This document shows positions 61,271 through 64,000 of a DNA stretch of 64,000 nt, piece by piece (within the stretch, counting starts at the first letter, position 1; the number at the start of each line of letters is the position of its first letter). Position numbers and translations under genes: made by a program. Source of the stretch: Polyangiaceae bacterium (GTDB lineage: Bacteria > Myxococcota_A > Polyangia > Polyangiales > Polyangiaceae); assembly GCA_041389725.1 (NCBI GenBank), contig JAWKRG010000003.1, positions 1,178,001 through 1,242,000 on the forward strand. The letters are read 5' to 3'. The notes under the pieces are model-generated. The model was not told where the DNA came from. It saw only the letters and a list, made by a program, of their open reading frames with translations, and made no database searches.

Positions 61271-62035
61271 TTGTCTCCTCTGACGCGAACGCTGCTCTCC
61301 CTACAAGAGCTCCAGCTACGCCTGGGCTGGTTGGAGGAACAGCTGGGGCGCTGGTCGGCCCGGCGCGCGGCCGACGTCTTGAACGACCTGTGTGAGCAGA
61401 GCGAGCGCTCCGACCCCTCGGCGCGAGAGGCGCTGCTGTCCGTCGCCATTCTGTTCGCGTCGCGGCACGACATTCCCGCGCTCGCCCGGCTGCGAGAGGA
61501 AGCAGTCGGACGACGGCTGCTCGCTTTGGAGCGCTTGGTGCGGCTGGGACCTCCCCCGGTGATGCTGGAACGCGCACCAGACCAGCTCCCGGTCCCGGAC
61601 TACGGCACGGGCCGTGAACTCACCCTTGGCGAACGGCGAAGCCTCGCCCGCCGCCCCGATCGCCGAGCCTTCGACAAGCTGCTCGCCGACCCGCACCCGA
61701 TGGTCATCGGTCAACTGCTGATGAACCCGAAGCTCGTGGAAGCGGATGTCGTTCGCCTGGTCGCCCGGCGTCCTGCCCGCACCGAGGTGAGCTTCGAGGT
61801 GGCAAAGAATCCACGCTGGCTCGCTCGTGCACGCGTGCGCCTGGCGCTCGTGCTCAATCCCGGCTCCCCCCCGGAGGTGTGCATGCCGCTGCTGTGCGTG
61901 TGCCGGCGCACGGACTTGCTCGAGGTGTTGAAGAGCACCGACATTTCGCAGACCCTTCGTGGCACCGCGGTCGAGCTGCTAGAGAAGCGTCCGCCCCTGC
62001 GCGAAGTGGACGAAGCCGATCGCATCCTGCAGTAG
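61271..62035 (+). CDS. leucine-rich-repeat-variant-like helical protein (254 aa, start uncertain)
   Basis: The coding part begins around LSPLTRTLLSLQELQLRLGWLEEQLG; no ATG or GTG is in frame, so TTG 61271 is proposed, with CTG 61268 or earlier TTGs possible. The C-terminal half has about five repeats of 18-24 residues of the type L-xx-xP-xxxx-xx-LLxxxxL (LLADPHPMVIGQLLMNPKLV, FEVAKNPRWLARARVRLALVLNPGSPPEVCMPLL), which resembles leucine-rich-repeat variant or HEAT-like solenoids. No signal or catalytic motif. It is divergent from the DUF4175 gene. A TGATAAGCT extended -10 candidate ends near 61260. Confidence 0.72.
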   Translation: MSPLTRTLLSLQELQLRLGWLEEQLGRWSARRAADVLNDLCEQSERSDPSAREALLSVAILFASRHDIPALARLREEAVGRRLLALERLVRLGPPPVMLERAPDQLPVPDYGTGRELTLGERRSLARRPDRRAFDKLLADPHPMVIGQLLMNPKLVEADVVRLVARRPARTEVSFEVAKNPRWLARARVRLALVLNPGSPPEVCMPLLCVCRRTDLLEVLKSTDISQTLRGTAVELLEKRPPLREVDEADRILQ

Positions 62036-62049
62036 CAGCGTCACGGGGT

Positions 62050-62131
62050 CTCGACTCGAGCGTTCTTTCCGTGCTGTTTTCGCCGCGGAACAGCCGCCAC
62101 CGCAACTCGGACAGATCCGCCTCGAGTCGAG
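62050..62131. terminator. nested inverted repeats between convergent genes, possible bidirectional terminator
   Basis: CTCGACTCGAG (62050-62060) pairs perfectly with CTCGAGTCGAG (62121-62131), an 11-bp stem enclosing about 60 nt. Inside, GCTGTT (62073-62078) pairs with AACAGC (62089-62094), extendable by G-U pairs. It lies between two converging stops, at 62035 and 62136. No long T-run follows, so termination is inferred only from position and structure. Confidence 0.4.
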
Positions 62132-62135
62132 CGAG

Positions 62136-62396
62136 TCAGCCCTCTTCTTCTTCGTCGCTGATCCACTTGAGGATGGCACCGAGCGCGATGCGCTCGCCGC
62201 ATTCATCACACAGAGGCGGTTCCTCGTAGCGAACTTCGTCGCCGCGAGTCCAGACGAAGAGGCCCGCACCCCCGGGGTGACCCTCGAAGGACTTGCCGCA
62301 CCCGTCGCAGTCATAGCGCCGCAGTGGCGTTTCCTCCACGACGGGTTCGACGTCGGGGGTCGAGCATGCCTCGGCTGGAAAACGCGAAACCGTCAT
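62136..62396 (-). CDS. small zinc-ribbon protein (86 aa)
   Basis: Four cysteines form a treble-clef or zinc-ribbon pair: CDGCGKSF and CDECGERI, about 35 residues apart, separated by GHPGGAGLFVWTRGDEVRYEEPPL. The C-terminus is acidic (WISDEEEEG). No signal peptide. Such small proteins often bind zinc and a nucleic acid or protein partner; no name fits. It lies 59 bp downstream of the Fe-S gene on the same strand and may be its operon partner. Confidence 0.82.
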   Translation of the reverse strand: MTVSRFPAEACSTPDVEPVVEETPLRRYDCDGCGKSFEGHPGGAGLFVWTRGDEVRYEEPPLCDECGERIALGAILKWISDEEEEG

Positions 62397-62455
62397 CCGC
62401 AGTCAGTATATCTCGCTGCGAGACGGACGCGACCCAGGCCGTGCCCCGAACCGCA

Positions 62456-64000
62456 TCAGGAGGGAACTGGCTCCGCTTCCGCGTCCGCCTCGGCGCTTTC
62501 TTGGGCCTCGGGCTCGGCTTCGCCGGAGCCTGCGTCGGACGCCTCGGCCGCCGTGGCGGCCGTCTCTTTGTCGACGCCGCACGCGGTGGCGAGCAACTCC
62601 ACCACGTCGAGGTTCTTGATCTCCTCCTCCTTGGACTGATCCTTGATGCCGTCCGTCAGCATCGTCATGCAGAAGGGGCAGGCGCTCGCCAGCGTCGTCG
62701 CGCCCGTCTCAGCCAGCTGCTTCACGCGCTTGACGTTCACGCGATCCTTGTTCTGCTCCTCCATCCACATCTGCGCGCCGCCGGCGCCACAGCACAGGCC
62801 ACGGTGTCGAGTCCAATACTCGGCTTCCACCAGCTCCACGCCGGGAATGCTCTTCAGGATTTCGCGCGGCGAGTCGTAGATGTCGTTGTAGCGGCCGAGA
62901 TAGCAGCTGTCGTGATAGGCGACCTTCGCCTTCACGCTGTTCTTGGCCTTGAGCTTGCCCTTGGCCAGCAGACCCAAGAGGTAGTCCGTGTGGTGGACCA
63001 CGTCGTACTTCCCGCCGAAGTCGGGGTACTCGTTGGCCAAGGTATTGAAGCAGTGCGGACACGTGGTGAGGATCGTCTTGGCGCCACCCTGCTCACGATA
63101 TCCGTTGATGGTCGCGATGTTGGTCTCGGCCAGCATCGTGAATAGGTACTCGTTTCCGGCGCGCCGGGCGGAATCCCCAGTGCAAGTTTCCTCTTCGCCC
63201 AGGATGGCGAAATCCACCCCCGCTTCTTGCAGCAACCGCGCGGTGGCGCGCGCCACCTTCTTGGCGCGGTCATCGTAGCTGGCCGCACAACCAACCCAGT
63301 ACAACACCTCGGCGTCGGGCTTTTCCGCAAAGGTCTTGACGTCCAAGCCCTCGGTCCAAGTGGCGCGGTCCATGCGCGACAGATTCCAGGGGTTGCCGTT
63401 CACCTCCATGCCCTCGAAGGGCTTGGAAAGCTCACCCGGGAACTCGCCCTTGATGATCACGAGGTTACGCCGCATCTGCACGATCTTGTCGACGTACGAG
63501 ATCATCACGGGGCACTGCTCTTCGCAGGCGCGACAAGTGGTGCACGCCCACAGCACGTCCTCGTGGATCACGTTGGGTACCAGGTCGACGGGCTTGTATT
63601 CGGCCTTGGCCTCCGCCGTCTCGGAGGCGTCGCTCTCCGAGCCCGACTCGTCCTTCGCTTCCTCGGCGGCGGATTCGTCCTTGCCCTGTTCGTCGCCTTC
63701 GCTCTTCCCCTCGGGCTTGGCTCGCAGATCGAGACGAGGCGGCTCTCCCAGTTCCAGGAACTCCTCTTGCCGCGCGTACAAATGGTCACGCAGGTCGAGG
63801 GTGAAGAACTTCGGCGACAGCATCTTGCCCGTGGTTGCCGCAGGGCAATTGTCCGAGCAGCGCCCGCACTCGGTGCAAGTATAAAAGTCCAGCACGTCCT
63901 TCCAACTGAAGTGCTCGATGCGGGCGTAGCCGATGCGCGCGATGCTCATGTCCTCGCGCTCCGTCGCCTTCTCCACCATCCCCATCAGCTCTTCGGTGCT
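62456..64000 (-). CDS. HdrD/GlcF-like iron-sulfur oxidoreductase, 5' end outside the window
   Basis: The frame is open to the right edge, so the N-terminus lies beyond base 64000; the first Met inside is at 63985. Visible parts: CTECGRCSDNCP and CTTCRACEEQCPVMI (two ferredoxin 4Fe-4S motifs about 110 residues apart, separated by an acidic Glu/Ser/Ala insert), then two CCG domains (YWVGCAASYDDRAKK ... CTGDSARRAGNE; HDSCYLGRYNDIYDSP ... HRGLCCGAGGAQMWME), and an acidic Ala/Glu tail. This matches the heterodisulfide-reductase/glycolate-oxidase Fe-S subunit family, often with an N-terminal membrane domain that would lie outside. It passes electrons from a dehydrogenase or quinone pool. Confidence 0.9.
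   Translation of the reverse strand, partial: STEELMGMVEKATEREDMSIARIGYARIEHFSWKDVLDFYTCTECGRCSDNCPAATTGKMLSPKFFTLDLRDHLYARQEEFLELGEPPRLDLRAKPEGKSEGDEQGKDESAAEEAKDESGSESDASETAEAKAEYKPVDLVPNVIHEDVLWACTTCRACEEQCPVMISYVDKIVQMRRNLVIIKGEFPGELSKPFEGMEVNGNPWNLSRMDRATWTEGLDVKTFAEKPDAEVLYWVGCAASYDDRAKKVARATARLLQEAGVDFAILGEEETCTGDSARRAGNEYLFTMLAETNIATINGYREQGGAKTILTTCPHCFNTLANEYPDFGGKYDVVHHTDYLLGLLAKGKLKAKNSVKAKVAYHDSCYLGRYNDIYDSPREILKSIPGVELVEAEYWTRHRGLCCGAGGAQMWMEEQNKDRVNVKRVKQLAETGATTLASACPFCMTMLTDGIKDQSKEEEIKNLDVVELLATACGVDKETAATAAEASDAGSGEAEPEAQESAEADAEAEPVPS

Overview
The window reads as chromosomal DNA of a large-genome, high-GC member of the Myxococcota, most likely the Polyangia/Sorangiineae side. 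This is inferred from the gene content. There is a very high density of secreted lipoproteins with Gly/Ser/Ala linkers followed by cysteine-rich or lectin-like domains, together with three Hanks-type Ser/Thr kinases, an FHA protein, MopE-type and Stig1-like repeats, and many GTG starts. Genes are packed with short gaps and frequent 4-bp stop/start overlaps. I see no tRNA, rRNA, CRISPR array, insertion sequence or prophage. About 53 genes are supported.

Layout. 1-7.4 kb: surface lipoproteins (a truncated formylglycine-generating-enzyme-like gene at the left edge, a 41-Cys protein, a decayed DUF4038 gene), a LuxR-type regulator, a lipoprotein methyltransferase and an extensin-like peptidase operon. 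7.7-10.2 kb: a TetR regulator divergent from a membrane-anchored Ser/Thr kinase. 10.2-16.4 kb: discoidin-like, endostatin/DUF1554-like and Stig1/choice-of-anchor-L lipoproteins and a CTP-dependent lipid-kinase-like membrane protein. 16.5-21.4 kb: a second kinase, a double-ACT protein, a Pro-rich membrane protein and a kinase fused to a cyclic-nucleotide-binding domain. 21.4-27.8 kb: a GNAT acetyltransferase, an alpha/beta-hydrolase-like lipoprotein, a Tat-exported glycosidase and a LamG lipoprotein operon.

27.8-36.4 kb: a double-length UvrA (four ATPase modules in one chain), an osmoprotectant ABC transporter whose permease and binding protein are fused, and smpB. 36.4-45.1 kb: an envelope protein, a PQQ-type propeller lipoprotein, an ECF sigma factor with its putative membrane anti-sigma partner, a small lipoprotein with a clear terminator, a double-FHA protein, a metzincin-like lipoprotein and a receiver-like protein. 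45.1-48.1 kb: a two-gene redox operon, a Tat-type DUF362 protein plus a NapH-NapG-like polyferredoxin fusion with an internal twin-arginine segment.

48.3-51.3 kb is the most housekeeping-like stretch (rpmE, DUF1385, prfA, small ORF). 51.3-64 kb: an alkyl-DHAP-synthase-like flavoenzyme with an extra C-terminal half-domain, then a four-gene operon (DUF4175, MA-family peptidase, phosphatidylserine decarboxylase, methyltransferase with a repetitive disordered N-terminus), a repeat-type protein, a zinc-ribbon protein, and an HdrD/GlcF-like Fe-S protein running off the right edge.

A recurring feature is that many first-of-operon genes lack a Shine-Dalgarno sequence. Instead they carry a -10-like TAnnnn hexamer whose last base lies exactly 7 nt (sometimes 8-11) before the start codon, in several cases with a matching -35 box 17-18 nt upstream. 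This suggests leaderless or near-leaderless mRNAs. I did not find a self-evident new defence or mobile system. The most unusual items are the four-module UvrA, the NapH-NapG fusion, the AGPS fusion and the leaderless-start pattern.
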